From the NCBI GenBank assembly GCA_001769655.1, contig MEPC01000016.1, forward strand, positions 1-64,000: a stretch of 64,000 bases of DNA. Direction: 5' to 3'. Under the pieces are notes generated by a model. That model ran no database searches. It was not told the origin of the DNA and worked only from the letters and a program-made list of their open reading frames with translations. Each line of letters starts with the position of its first letter. Position 1 is the first letter of the stretch. The stretch is from Bacteroidetes bacterium RIFCSPLOWO2_12_FULL_37_12. Its GTDB lineage: Bacteria; Bacteroidota; Bacteroidia; 2-12-FULL-37-12. Positions 1-9,138 of this stretch are shown piece after piece. The translations under genes and the position numbers were made by a program.

Positions 1-28
1 ATTGACACTCAATAAAGCGAAAAAAATC

Positions 29-36
29 TATATTTG
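29..36 (+). promoter_or_regulatory. Bacteroidota -7 box upstream of a truncated gene
   Basis: TATATTTG matches the Bacteroidota -7 consensus TAnnTTTG exactly. A TTG at 2-4 lies 24 bases upstream, slightly far for a -33 element. The gene it should serve has lost its 5' end, so the promoter may be a leftover. Confidence 0.45.
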
Positions 37-99
37 CAGGGTAATAATGGAGTAGATGAGTGCGTTATCCGGCTACCGAAGGTTTAGTTCAACAATGAG

Positions 100-1017
100 T
101 TGTACGCAGCAGGAAATATTACTACATTAGGTGGTAAGGATGTAAGCCGCATCGCAAAGTGGAATGGTACAAATTGGAGTAATGTAGGTAGCGGGATTGA
201 TGGGGGTTTTGGATATATTAACTGTATGGCTGTGTATAAAAACGAACTCTACGTTGGGGGTGATTTTACTTATGCGGGTGGTAACATCGCATATAACATT
301 GCCCGCTGGAATGGCTCTAGATGGGATTCGTTAGGAAGCGGTTTAGATGGAACACCAAAGTCAATGGTTGTTGACACCATCAATAATGTTTTATATGTGG
401 GGGGTACTTTCTTTTATGCGGGAGGAATTTACACAAAAAATATTGCGAGATGGGATGGAAATACATGGTCAAAGGTAGGGGTCCCCATAACAAATGGAGC
501 TGTTGATATGGCAATGTATCATAACGAATTGTTTGTTGGGATGGCAGATTTATCCCCAAATATTTCCCGTTGGAATGGTAAAGAATGGAAATGGGTTTAT
601 GGTCTAAATTCGTCAGTTATTTCATTTAAAGTACATAACGACTTCCTCTACGTCGGTGGATATTTTACTAAAGCTAATGGTGTTTGGGTCAATAGTATTG
701 TAAGATTCTACTCTCCACCGGATACTACCATTGTATCTGATGAAATTTTAAAAAAAAATGAATTTCAAAATTTTTTTGAAATTATGCCTAATCCACCCGG
801 TAATGATGCAATGATTATATTCTCTGACCCAACCAATATCCAAGGGAGTATGAAAATTTATGATTTACAAGGCATTGAAATAAAGCAATGGCAAATAACA
901 AGTGGCACTAAACGGAAAAAAATTTCTCTGGAGGATTTTCGTAGCGGAGTTTATCTTTGTGAAATTTTGTTTAATGGAGAAAAAAGAATTTTTAAAAAAA
1001 TGATAGTGATAAAATAA
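100..1017 (+). CDS. 5'-truncated beta-propeller-like T9SS cargo protein
   Basis: Secreted protein with about four to five repeats of roughly 45-50 residues, each carrying NELYVGG-type and ARWNG-W motifs like the blades of a Kelch-type beta-propeller. The last 75 or so residues form a T9SS type A sorting domain (an MPNPPG motif, then IYDLQG, a GVYLCEI strand and a final KKMIVIK), so the protein is predicted to be exported through the T9SS and anchored or released at the surface. The only start in frame is a TTG at 100. The residues just before it (FNNE) continue the repeat pattern back to an in-frame TAG at 85-87, and no signal peptide is present. The N-terminus has therefore been lost or interrupted. 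Substrate or ligand unknown. A second T9SS gene follows after 16 bases. Confidence 0.7.
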   Translation: MYAAGNITTLGGKDVSRIAKWNGTNWSNVGSGIDGGFGYINCMAVYKNELYVGGDFTYAGGNIAYNIARWNGSRWDSLGSGLDGTPKSMVVDTINNVLYVGGTFFYAGGIYTKNIARWDGNTWSKVGVPITNGAVDMAMYHNELFVGMADLSPNISRWNGKEWKWVYGLNSSVISFKVHNDFLYVGGYFTKANGVWVNSIVRFYSPPDTTIVSDEILKKNEFQNFFEIMPNPPGNDAMIIFSDPTNIQGSMKIYDLQGIEIKQWQITSGTKRKKISLEDFRSGVYLCEILFNGEKRIFKKMIVIK

Positions 1018-1033
1018 AAATTTCATTAAGATT

Positions 1034-1999
1034 ATGTATAAATTTATTAAATTACTTTTTTTTGTGGTTATCACACTGCCATTAAAATCACAAGTTTATT
1101 ATTCTAATTATCTTGACTCAACTGTTGAGTGGTATCGCTATAGTTTTAGTTGGAACCAAGGAGCATCGTGGAATACATATACTACTATTTATTTTGACGG
1201 TGATACTTTTATACAAGGAAAATATTATTATAGAGAATGCTGGTTATCAAAAGAAATTGCTAAACTTATTTTTGGTCCACCTGACACTAATATCTATTTC
1301 AGTTGCCCGTATTTTACAAGGGAGGATAGTTCAAAGAAAATTTTAAAATATTCAAAATTTGATTCATCGGAATTTGTTTTTTTGGATAATCAAAAAATTA
1401 GTGAAATTCAAATAAATGATTCTTTTCCGACTCCCCTGCCTGTAAGTTGCAAAGTAGATATTATTGACACATTTTACTTAGGTACAAAATCGCTTAAATC
1501 AATAAGGTCTAATCTAAATAATTTAGGGATTCTTGAGGGGGTAGGTATTTTAGATGGCAATTTATGCGGTATGCTTTTTGAGAGTACATCTCATCTTGTT
1601 TGTTTCAAAAAACAAAACAATTTGTTGCAGTTTACAACTCAAGAATGTGATTCTATGTATCCTGTGCCCATTAGGAAGCAAGCATTTTCACATTTATCAA
1701 ATATTCATTTTTTAAAGAATAAAAATACAATAACGCAAAACGAAGCTATTCAATTTCTCGTTCTCCCGAACCCTTCCTCACAAAGTGTCACTATTCAATA
1801 TAAAATACCTGCTACGGTTCATTATTTTTTAAGAATCAACACTTTTGTTGGAGAAGTTCTTAAGGGCTGTTCACTGGAATCTTCCAAAACCACTCTAGAA
1901 ATACAAACCACGGAGTTTAAACCCGGGCTGTATTTCTGCGCCTTGGTGGATGAAAAGGGGAGTGTGATGCAATACAGAAAGCTCGTGGTGGTGCGGTGA
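1034..1999 (+). CDS. Secreted T9SS cargo protein of unknown function
   Basis: A signal peptide occupies about residues 1-19 (KLLFFVVITLPLKSQ), followed by about 220 residues with no fold I recognise. The C-terminal 80 residues are a T9SS type A sorting domain (LVLPNPSS, LRINTFVG, FKPGLYFCALVD, and a terminal YRKLVVVR). It lies 16 bases after another T9SS cargo gene on the same strand and probably shares its transcript. The predicted path is Sec export followed by T9SS secretion. The central region contains several cysteines and many tyrosines, consistent with an extracellular protein. No enzymatic motif was seen. Confidence 0.8.
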   Translation: MYKFIKLLFFVVITLPLKSQVYYSNYLDSTVEWYRYSFSWNQGASWNTYTTIYFDGDTFIQGKYYYRECWLSKEIAKLIFGPPDTNIYFSCPYFTREDSSKKILKYSKFDSSEFVFLDNQKISEIQINDSFPTPLPVSCKVDIIDTFYLGTKSLKSIRSNLNNLGILEGVGILDGNLCGMLFESTSHLVCFKKQNNLLQFTTQECDSMYPVPIRKQAFSHLSNIHFLKNKNTITQNEAIQFLVLPNPSSQSVTIQYKIPATVHYFLRINTFVGEVLKGCSLESSKTTLEIQTTEFKPGLYFCALVDEKGSVMQYRKLVVVR

Positions 2000-2072
2000 G
2001 GGGGGTAGATAGTGGGAAGGGGAGATGGGTGAAAAGGAGAGGTGAACGATTATTTAAGTAAATTAAATTTAT

Positions 2073-2080
2073 TATATTTG
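2073..2080 (+). promoter_or_regulatory. -7 box for the TumE-like toxin-antitoxin pair
   Basis: TATATTTG, an exact TAnnTTTG match, lies 39 bases before the ATG of the first gene of the pair. No clear -33 TTG was found at the usual distance. Confidence 0.5.
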
Positions 2081-2119
2081 TGATCAGTAAATTATTTTTA
2101 ACACATAAAGTTTAAAATT

Positions 2120-2428
2120 ATGCAAACTGTTACATTTGAATTGCAATCCAATATAGCCAATCGTATTGACGCATTTATTCAATTATTTGGCAGTAAAGAA
2201 GTAATGTTTGATAAATTTCTTGAATATCATATAAAAAAACTCAAACGTGAAATCGCTCTTATGCAAATAGATTTGAATAAATACGAACTAAAATATAAAA
2301 TGTCATCTTCAAAATTTTATAAACAAATCGAAAAGGGAAAATTGGGTGATAGCAAAGATTTTATTCTATGGTCGGGTATTTATGAAATGCATTTGAGTTG
2401 TAAACAAAAATTAAAAAAAATGATATGA
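2120..2428 (+). CDS. Small helical protein, probable antitoxin partner of TumE-like toxin
   Basis: Protein of 102 residues, mostly helical and lysine-rich, with no signal peptide or membrane segment. The region around residues 20-55 (FGSKEVMFDKFLEYHIKKLKRE) is amphipathic. I do not recognise a named family. Its ATG start lies downstream of a good -7 box, and its stop overlaps the start of the next gene (ATGA at 2425-2428), showing translational coupling. In that position next to a TumE-like gene it is inferred to be the antitoxin. Characterised TumE partners are often HTH proteins, and no clear HTH motif is visible here, so the assignment rests on context. Confidence 0.6.
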   Translation: MQTVTFELQSNIANRIDAFIQLFGSKEVMFDKFLEYHIKKLKREIALMQIDLNKYELKYKMSSSKFYKQIEKGKLGDSKDFILWSGIYEMHLSCKQKLKKMI

Positions 2429-2799
2429 TTTTTAACTATTTTGACAAAGTAAAAACCACTATAGAAAATTATTCTCATATCATAGAAAATTATCAATTAA
2501 ATGAAAGAGTTTATAGTGAAGCGCGAGGTTATATTGAAGGAGAAATAACATTTACCGATGATAGTCGTTTGGATTTTGCGGTAGTAAAAGACATTGAAAT
2601 AAATCTAAAAATTAAATATCATTATCATTATATGGATTCCGAAAATAATCTTATTTTTAGATACGATAATGCCAGACATTATAAAGGCATAAAATCATTT
2701 CCACATCACAAGCACCTACCAAATACGATTGAAGCAAGTTCGGAACCGGAAATTACTACAGTTTTATCTGAAATTGAAAATAGGATTCTCAAAAAATGA
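2425..2799 (+). CDS. TumE-like (DUF6516) toxin
   Basis: Protein of 124 residues. The segment FRYDNARHYKGIKSFPHHKH near residues 77-96 matches the signature of the DUF6516/TumE family of toxin-antitoxin toxins, where an RYDNA motif is followed by FPHHKH. The N-terminal half is a run of beta-strands (YIEGEITFTDDSRLDFAVV), also usual for the family, and the length fits. It starts within the last codons of the preceding small gene through a 4-base ATGA overlap, the usual arrangement for co-expressed antitoxin-toxin pairs. TumE-type toxins are reported to act on RNA or translation, but the target here cannot be read from sequence. Confidence 0.7.
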   Translation: MIFNYFDKVKTTIENYSHIIENYQLNERVYSEARGYIEGEITFTDDSRLDFAVVKDIEINLKIKYHYHYMDSENNLIFRYDNARHYKGIKSFPHHKHLPNTIEASSEPEITTVLSEIENRILKK

Positions 2800-2816
2800 A
2801 AACTTTAACGTTTCAT

Positions 2817-2922
2817 TTACAGTTCAATTGGTTTGTTTTTTTGCCACTAATTGCACGAATTAGTTATTTTGTTTTTTTAAAATTAGTGAAATTCGTGGCT
2901 AAACATTTATTGGACTGAACAG
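2817..2922. repeat. Nested palindromic intergenic repeat, copy 1
   Basis: The inner arms are GCCACTAATTGCACGAATTA (2843-2862) and AATTAGTGAAATTCGTGGC (2881-2899), which pair with about three mismatches. The outer arms are ACAGTTCAA (2819-2827) and TTGGACTGAAC (2910-2920). The same inner and outer motifs recur at 60926-61086, and a relative lies at 12793-12893. It sits between the ends of two convergent genes, so a bidirectional terminator role is possible. Confidence 0.6.
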
Positions 2923-2936
2923 AAAAAAAATAAATT

Positions 2937-5900
2937 TCAATATTTCATAATCCTTCTTTTCAACAACCTTTCAAATAAATTGTGTAAGGGAAATATCACT
3001 GCCGCAAGGGTTGCGTTTACCAACAGCTTCCAAACCGGCTCTCCTCCGGTCATGGTTTCAATATATGGATCCAAAAGTACAAGTATAAATTCGAATAAAA
3101 TCAGAAATGAAATAAATACGGTTAATTTTGCTACCCACGGAGGGAGCTGGAATTTCCCAATGAAAAATACAAAGACAAACAATGCGAAAATTCCTATTAA
3201 TATTCCTGAATATTCAAGCGTATTCCGCCGGCTGAGTGCCACTGCTAATTGCCGGTTACTTTCGGCTTCTTCCTGCGCCTTTTTTAATGATGCCATTTCA
3301 TATTCATGTTTCAATTCCAAACGACCAATATCTTTAGCTTTTTCGTCGTTATAAATTGAATCTTTAACTTCACTATACTTTTTGTAATGTGTATATGCCA
3401 ATTTATAATTACGCGTGGAATCGTATAATTGACTGATGATTTTCTCAAAATCCTTTTTATAATCATAAACTTTCAACGAATCGCAAATTGAAAGCGACTG
3501 TTTCAAAAATTTCTCCGCTGTTTTATAATTACCTGATAAGGTATAAAGCCATCCTATATTTCCAAGATGACGTGCCATTCCTTTTTTATTTCCCAATTCC
3601 TCATCTATTTTCAATGCCTTGAAAAAATAATCTATTGCATTCTTATATAGTGTGTCTTTTATAATTTTTTGTTTTTCCTTCAAGCCCTGCTCTCCATAAA
3701 TACTGGCTATGTTTCCTAACCATAACGCTATCTCAGATTTTTCGCCATTCTTTTGCATCAATTGCAAAACCTTTAAATAATTGTCTAACGCTCTTTTGTA
3801 ATCCCCTTTTGCGTAATATATATTACCAATATTTCCAAGATGCCTCGCAGTACCCTGAAAGTTTTTAAGTTCTTCATCTAATTTCAACGCTTGTGAATAA
3901 TAATCCAATGCTTTAATGTAGTCACCTTCATAAAAATAAATGTTTCCAATATTCCCAAGCGTAAGGGCAATTTCAGATTTATTTCCAAGTTCTTTCTTTA
4001 TTTTCAATGCCTTGAAATAATAAAAAAGTGCCTTTGGATAATTTGCTTGTTCGGCATATACAATTCCAATATTGCCAAGGTTAATGGAAATTCTATTTTT
4101 ATCTCCTGACAAAGTAGCCATATCCAATGCTTTAAAATAAAAGGAAATCGCATCCGTATATTTTCCTTGTTTCCAATAAACTAAACCTATATTACCAAGC
4201 GTGTTTGCTGAGGCAATCTTGTCATTGCTCTCCTCGGATATTTTAAATGCAATAAAATGATGCTCCAATGCCATAGGATAATTTCCCTGATTGTAGGAAA
4301 TGCTGGCTAATGAGCGATGAGCGGCGGCAGTGCCCTTTCTAAAATTAATTTTTTTGGAAAGTTCCAGCGATTTGTTAATATAATTTATCGCTTCCGTAGT
4401 ATTATCAATGCGCAATTCCCAAGCAATGGCATTAAGGGTATTTACCTTTTCCGTATCCCTTTTATATGACTCAGAAGATTGATTTAAAATTTTAAGTTTT
4501 TGCATTAATGAATCTACTAAAACGGTTTTAGTTACATCAGTTTTTTTATAAAAACCACTATTAATAAGTGATATAAAAAACCATCCTAAAAAAAAGATTA
4601 ATCCTCTGAATATTACAGAACTTCCATCTGTATCTGTTTTCAAAATGGCAGACTCATGATACGTTGACTGATTTGAATTCTCTGTGTTTTTACCATTATA
4701 AATTCTCTGCTTCAGCTTTTTTTCAAAAAAGGTATGTACTGGAAAAATTAATGCCGCAAGTATAACATTTATGAGTAGTTTGAAAAGAGGTTCACCGCTT
4801 GTCACACGTTCTGAATAAGGATCCAATAATACCAGTACAAATTCAAATAAGATCAAAAATGGAATGAAAACAGACAACTCAATAATCCATTGAGGTAAAT
4901 TAAATCTTATTAAAATAAAAACAATAGAAAATAATATAAAGATTCCGATTAAAATTCCGGAATATTCCAATGTATTTCTTCTTTGAAGAGCCACGGCCTC
5001 TTTTAACGCTTTTTCTCTTTCTATCTGTAGTCGTTTATATTCAATCATGTCCAATTCATGGCGCGTCTCAATTCTACCAATATCAATCGCTTTTTCCTCG
5101 CTGAAAATGGAATCTTTAGCTGAACTATATTTTTTGTAATGAAAAAAGGCAAGTTTGTAATAATCGTTTGAGGATAACCCCGGCAAACCTTCAAGGTTTT
5201 GCTTTGGCTCGCGCCTGGCTAAACCTTGAAGGTTTGTCTGCGCGGCTAAACCTTGAAGGTTTGCTAAAGTATCGTACAAATGACTCAGTATAAAACTATA
5301 TTCCTTTAAACTTTGCAAATCCCCTATCGTGTCGCAGATAGCAATGGATTGTTTTAGATATTTTTCACCTTCTGAAAATTTTCCGGAGTTTACCAATAAT
5401 GAGCCAATATTCCCAAGATGCATAACCGAACCACTTATGTTTTGTAATTCGTCATCTATTTTTAATGCTCTTAAATAAAAATTCATTGCTTTATTGCGAA
5501 GGGAATCACATGTCTCAATGAAATCTGCTGATGAAATATTTTTCAGCAAAGAGTCATTTTTGGGATACATACATATGTATTGCATCTGGTCAGAAAAAAT
5601 CAGCCCTAAATTGTCAAGAGAAACTGCTTCTAAATGTTTATAGCCAAATTTCTGGGCTAATTTAAGTGACTTTGTAAAATAGGTAATTGATTCAGGGTAA
5701 ATTTTTTCTAAGGCGTACAGGATATTTCCCTTAGAACATTCATCATTTGCCTGATTACGGTAAATAGCCCCCACATTACTCAGTGTATTTGCCTCTAATT
5801 CGTTAAATTCTAATTCGTGTGCAATTTTTATTGCATCTATAAAATATGCAAGCGCTTTTTTATATTCCAATTGGAAAAAATAAACATTACCAATATTCCC

Positions 5901-6443
5901 AAGATGTCGTGCAGTTTCTTTTTTATCACCGATTTCCTTAGACATTTTCAGTGACTTGAAAAAATTACCAAGGGCTTTGGGATAATCTGCCTGCTCGGAG
6001 TAAACTACTCCAATATTTCCATAAAGCGCCGAGCTGAATTTTACAATTTCATAGTTTAATTTACGGGAATCTTTCCCTCTTAATGCCTGCAAGATGGACA
6101 AACTTTTATTATAATTCCAAAGAGCATTATTATAATTTCCTTTCAAATAATAACTCCAACCAATGATTCCCAATGACCTGGCAAAATCGAATGGTTTTTT
6201 TAATTTTTTTGATAATTTTTTTGCCTCCTCCGCATATAATAAACTGCTATCCGGATTCTGAAATGTATATGCACCTGCTAAATTTAAAAGGGTTTTAATC
6301 CGGGAAGTATCTTCAGTAATAGAGTTTAAATTATTTTTCAGGGAATCAATTTCCGAAGGAGGAATTTGAATCTGGCTGAACGCAATGATAGAAGTTAACA
6401 GCTCAGCAAGGAACAGTAGTATGATTTTTTTTATTACTAGCAT
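2937..6443 (-). CDS. Giant TPR membrane protein, two fused copies of one module
   Basis: Protein of 1168 residues. A signal peptide or anchor occupies about residues 5-23. The order is: TPR array, short coiled coil ending NTLEYSGILIGIF near 490, a block of membrane helices containing LILFEFVLVLLDPY (to about 580), another membrane helix near 610-630, a second TPR array (about 640-1000), a second coiled coil, NTLEYSGILIGIF again near 1075, and a second membrane block with LILFEFILVLLDPY. The second half repeats the first, so the gene arose by in-frame duplication and fusion. TPR units are of the GNIGxxYxxxGxYxxAL kind. Likely a membrane scaffold or sensor; no kinase, cyclase or DNA-binding domain is seen. 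The start is 39 bases after priA and probably in the same transcript. Residues about 394-419 are a palindrome insertion. Confidence 0.85.
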   Translation of the reverse strand: MLVIKKIILLFLAELLTSIIAFSQIQIPPSEIDSLKNNLNSITEDTSRIKTLLNLAGAYTFQNPDSSLLYAEEAKKLSKKLKKPFDFARSLGIIGWSYYLKGNYNNALWNYNKSLSILQALRGKDSRKLNYEIVKFSSALYGNIGVVYSEQADYPKALGNFFKSLKMSKEIGDKKETARHLGNIGNVYFFQLEYKKALAYFIDAIKIAHELEFNELEANTLSNVGAIYRNQANDECSKGNILYALEKIYPESITYFTKSLKLAQKFGYKHLEAVSLDNLGLIFSDQMQYICMYPKNDSLLKNISSADFIETCDSLRNKAMNFYLRALKIDDELQNISGSVMHLGNIGSLLVNSGKFSEGEKYLKQSIAICDTIGDLQSLKEYSFILSHLYDTLANLQGLAAQTNLQGLARREPKQNLEGLPGLSSNDYYKLAFFHYKKYSSAKDSIFSEEKAIDIGRIETRHELDMIEYKRLQIEREKALKEAVALQRRNTLEYSGILIGIFILFSIVFILIRFNLPQWIIELSVFIPFLILFEFVLVLLDPYSERVTSGEPLFKLLINVILAALIFPVHTFFEKKLKQRIYNGKNTENSNQSTYHESAILKTDTDGSSVIFRGLIFFLGWFFISLINSGFYKKTDVTKTVLVDSLMQKLKILNQSSESYKRDTEKVNTLNAIAWELRIDNTTEAINYINKSLELSKKINFRKGTAAAHRSLASISYNQGNYPMALEHHFIAFKISEESNDKIASANTLGNIGLVYWKQGKYTDAISFYFKALDMATLSGDKNRISINLGNIGIVYAEQANYPKALFYYFKALKIKKELGNKSEIALTLGNIGNIYFYEGDYIKALDYYSQALKLDEELKNFQGTARHLGNIGNIYYAKGDYKRALDNYLKVLQLMQKNGEKSEIALWLGNIASIYGEQGLKEKQKIIKDTLYKNAIDYFFKALKIDEELGNKKGMARHLGNIGWLYTLSGNYKTAEKFLKQSLSICDSLKVYDYKKDFEKIISQLYDSTRNYKLAYTHYKKYSEVKDSIYNDEKAKDIGRLELKHEYEMASLKKAQEEAESNRQLAVALSRRNTLEYSGILIGIFALFVFVFFIGKFQLPPWVAKLTVFISFLILFEFILVLLDPYIETMTGGEPVWKLLVNATLAAVIFPLHNLFERLLKRRIMKY
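5185..5262. repeat. Three copies of a 15-bp palindrome inserted in the TPR gene
   Basis: AAACCTTCAAGGTTT at 5185-5199 and AAACCTTGAAGGTTT at 5221-5235 and 5248-5262. The last two copies share a longer 20-base unit, GGCTAAACCTTGAAGGTTTG. On the coding (minus) strand they are in frame and encode NLQGLA or NLEGLP repeats between TPR units. The corresponding place in the second half of the duplicated gene has no such insert. Confidence 0.85.
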
Positions 6444-6482
6444 GCTTTGTCCGTGAAAATATCAAATTATAAACATCTTCTC

Positions 6483-8969
6483 TCACCCAGGATCCACATC
6501 CACCACCACGTAAATTCCTTTAAATCCTTCTCTCATCCTGTGGTCATTTAAAATATCGGTAATAATTTTTTTACACTTTTTCAAATCCAACCCCTGCCTT
6601 TCCAATTTAACCATCAGATTTAATATGTATTTATTGCGGATTTTGTTGACAAAAGGCGTTTCAGGACCAACTACCCTTGTGGCACCTAATGACACTTTTA
6701 AATTTTTTGTCAATAAATTGGCACCGTTACTGAGATAATTTTCGTCTGCATGCTTTAAGGTAAATTGTATTAATCGTGAAAAGGGTGGGTATAAAAACCT
6801 TTTTCTTAACTCCAGTTCATATTCATACATTCGTTTGTAGTCATGATAATAAACAAAATTTAAAATAGGATGCTCCGTATCCTTGCATTGAATTAAAACC
6901 TTGCCGAGTTTCTCTCTCCTGCCCGCCCTCCCGCTCACTTGTTCCATCAGTTGATAACTGCGTTCATGAGAACGGAAATCCGGATAATTCAACATCTGGT
7001 CAGCATCCATAATTCCGATTAAGCTCACATTTTCAAAATCCAATCCCTTGGTGACCATCTGCGTTCCCACTAGAATCTGTGTCTTACCGCTTCCGAAATT
7101 TTCCAATATTTCCTGATACGAGGTCTTGCTTCTTGTCGTATCCAGATCCATGCGCTGTACCTTTGCATCGGGTAATAATAAGTGCAGTTCATCTTCTAAT
7201 TTTTCGGTACCAAAACTATTTAGTTTAATATTATTATTCCCGCAATCAGGACAAACGGTTGCAGGGGGAGATGTATAACCACAATAATGACACTTCGATT
7301 CGTGGGTGCCGAGATAATAGGTAAGATTTACATTACAGTTTTTGCATTTCATAATCCAGAAACAAGTGGCACAACTTAAATAGGGTGAATATCCCTTTCG
7401 GTTTTGAAACAATATTGCCTGCTCATTCCTGGTCAGACAATCCTGCAATTCCTGAAAAAGATTTGACGAAAAATGACCTTTCATCCGCTTCCATTTTTTT
7501 TCCTTTTTCATATCCACCAGATTTATTACAGGCAACTGCGCCGTGCCATACCGTTGTGTAAGTTCTACCAATCCCCATTTCCCATTAGTGGCATTAAAAT
7601 AACTTTCCAACGATGGAGTAGCAGAACCAAGCAACACCTTGGCTTTATGAATCTGTGCCATTATCAGCGATGTGTCACGGGCATGGTATTTCGGGTCAGG
7701 TTCGTTCTGTTTATAGGAAGAATCGTGCTCTTCATCAATCACAATTAATCCCAATTCGTCAAACGGTAACAACACAGCGGAACGCACCCCCAGAATGACT
7801 TGAAATTTCTTTTTCACCAGATCGTGCCACAACTCCGCCCGTTCATTATCTGTGAATTTTGAATGATAAATCCCCACCGGAACTCCAACCCCTTTCCGGA
7901 TTCTCGACACAATCTGATGAGTCAGGGCAATTTCAGGCAGTATGTATAATATTTGTTTTCCACGGGATAAATATTCACGTATTAATTGAATATAAATTTC
8001 AGTTTTACCAGAACCGGTGATGCCGTGAAGCAAAACCGTGTCACCATTTTTAAAATAATCATTTATTTTTGTAATGGCTGAGTTTTGTTCAATACTTAAT
8101 TCCTTTATCTCGGGATTTTCTGACAGGTTAATATCCCCGAATCGCGAGACCTCTTCATCAAACAATTCAAAAATATTTTTCTTTGAAAGCGTATTTACAG
8201 ATGACTCACTGACTCCGGATTCAATAAACTCTGATTTTAAAACACCTGATTTATTTTTTACAGACGAAAATCCCAGATCGGCATCCTGAATTCGTTGCAG
8301 ATATTTTAAAACGGCATCCTGCATGAGTGATTTCTTTTCCAGAGAGTTCAAAATATTCTCTAATTCATCCTTTTTTTCAAGAATTTCACTTTTTAGCCGT
8401 AGTTTCCTGATTAGTTTAGGATGAAACTTTTCTTCCAATTCCTCAAAAACAGTAATTGCTTTTTTCTCAACTAATTTATTTATTAATCCGTGCACTGATT
8501 TTAATCCCATCACTTTTTCCGCCTCATTAAAAGTGAGGATTCCTTTTTCAGCAATTTCTTTCACTAAAATTTTTTCTTTCTCATTCAGGTCAAAGGCAGA
8601 AAGGTCTGTCACCCCGTCAAATAACGATATTTTCGATTCACTGTTTAATCGCAATGCAGAAGGCATGGATGCATTCATCACTTCCCCCAACGTGCACAGG
8701 TAATAACCGGCAATCCATTGATAGACATCCATTAATTTTTGTGTGGCAACAGGATGCTCATCAAGTACCTGAATGATTTCCTTAGGTAAATAATTTTCAG
8801 GTTTATTCTGGTGAATTCTCCATATTAATCCTGTTTGAATCTTTTTTGGACCAAACTGAACAATAGCTCTATGACCCACTTTAACGGTTTCTGAATATTT
8901 TTCCGGAATTGAATACGTAAACAGTTGGTTTACTTTAAGGGGGAGGAGAAGGTCGGCGTAGAGGGGCAT
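6483..8969 (-). CDS. priA: Primosomal protein N' (replication restart helicase PriA)
   Basis: ATP-dependent 3'-5' helicase that reloads the replisome at stalled forks. The N-terminal 3'BD domain (MPLYADLLLPLKVNQLFTY) is followed by a winged-helix linker, Walker A GITGSGKT near residues 316-323, a DEEH Walker B box (IDEEHDSSYKQNEP), eight zinc-binding cysteines in the CATC, CKNC, CHYC and CPDC pairs, a helicase C domain ending QVSGRAGRREK, and a C-terminal domain. About 828 residues, the usual length. The open frame runs 8 codons further upstream, but the ATG at 8969 begins the conserved N-terminus and is preferred. The region between the winged helix and Walker A is somewhat long and acidic. 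Confidence 0.95.
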   Translation of the reverse strand: MPLYADLLLPLKVNQLFTYSIPEKYSETVKVGHRAIVQFGPKKIQTGLIWRIHQNKPENYLPKEIIQVLDEHPVATQKLMDVYQWIAGYYLCTLGEVMNASMPSALRLNSESKISLFDGVTDLSAFDLNEKEKILVKEIAEKGILTFNEAEKVMGLKSVHGLINKLVEKKAITVFEELEEKFHPKLIRKLRLKSEILEKKDELENILNSLEKKSLMQDAVLKYLQRIQDADLGFSSVKNKSGVLKSEFIESGVSESSVNTLSKKNIFELFDEEVSRFGDINLSENPEIKELSIEQNSAITKINDYFKNGDTVLLHGITGSGKTEIYIQLIREYLSRGKQILYILPEIALTHQIVSRIRKGVGVPVGIYHSKFTDNERAELWHDLVKKKFQVILGVRSAVLLPFDELGLIVIDEEHDSSYKQNEPDPKYHARDTSLIMAQIHKAKVLLGSATPSLESYFNATNGKWGLVELTQRYGTAQLPVINLVDMKKEKKWKRMKGHFSSNLFQELQDCLTRNEQAILFQNRKGYSPYLSCATCFWIMKCKNCNVNLTYYLGTHESKCHYCGYTSPPATVCPDCGNNNIKLNSFGTEKLEDELHLLLPDAKVQRMDLDTTRSKTSYQEILENFGSGKTQILVGTQMVTKGLDFENVSLIGIMDADQMLNYPDFRSHERSYQLMEQVSGRAGRREKLGKVLIQCKDTEHPILNFVYYHDYKRMYEYELELRKRFLYPPFSRLIQFTLKHADENYLSNGANLLTKNLKVSLGATRVVGPETPFVNKIRNKYILNLMVKLERQGLDLKKCKKIITDILNDHRMREGFKGIYVVVDVDPG

Positions 8970-9068
8970 TGTGAGATAGAATTTGTAATTCAAAATACTT
9001 GTTTGATGCGTTAAGACAGTTAATTATTGTATACAAAAGGTAAACAAGTTTACGAAAAAATAATGAAT

Positions 9069-9138
9069 AACATATAACATATAACATAAAACATAAAACA
9101 TAAAACATAAAACATAAAACATAAAACATATAACACAT
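9069..9138. repeat. Heptanucleotide tandem array, about 10 units of AACATAA
   Basis: Ten contiguous 7-bp units: two AACATAT, six AACATAA, one AACATAT and one AACACAT. It lies upstream of priA on the minus strand. Related 7-bp arrays occur at 9584-9618, 15489-15516 and 18436-18470. Confidence 0.95.

Noticed and set aside
1113-1346. Open frame of 77 residues on the plus strand inside the second T9SS gene
   Set aside because: It is an alternative frame of a gene with signal peptide and sorting domain; no independent evidence.
7473-7748. Open frame of 91 residues on the plus strand inside priA
   Set aside because: It lies entirely antisense to conserved helicase sequence, with no promoter or motif.
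8935-9138. Open frame of 67 residues on the minus strand through the AACATAA array
   Set aside because: The translation is a repetitive artefact (CYMFYVLCFMFYV) of the tandem repeat and overlaps the priA start.
9069-9138. CRISPR array
   Set aside because: The units are 7 bases, contiguous and without spacers, and no cas genes are near.
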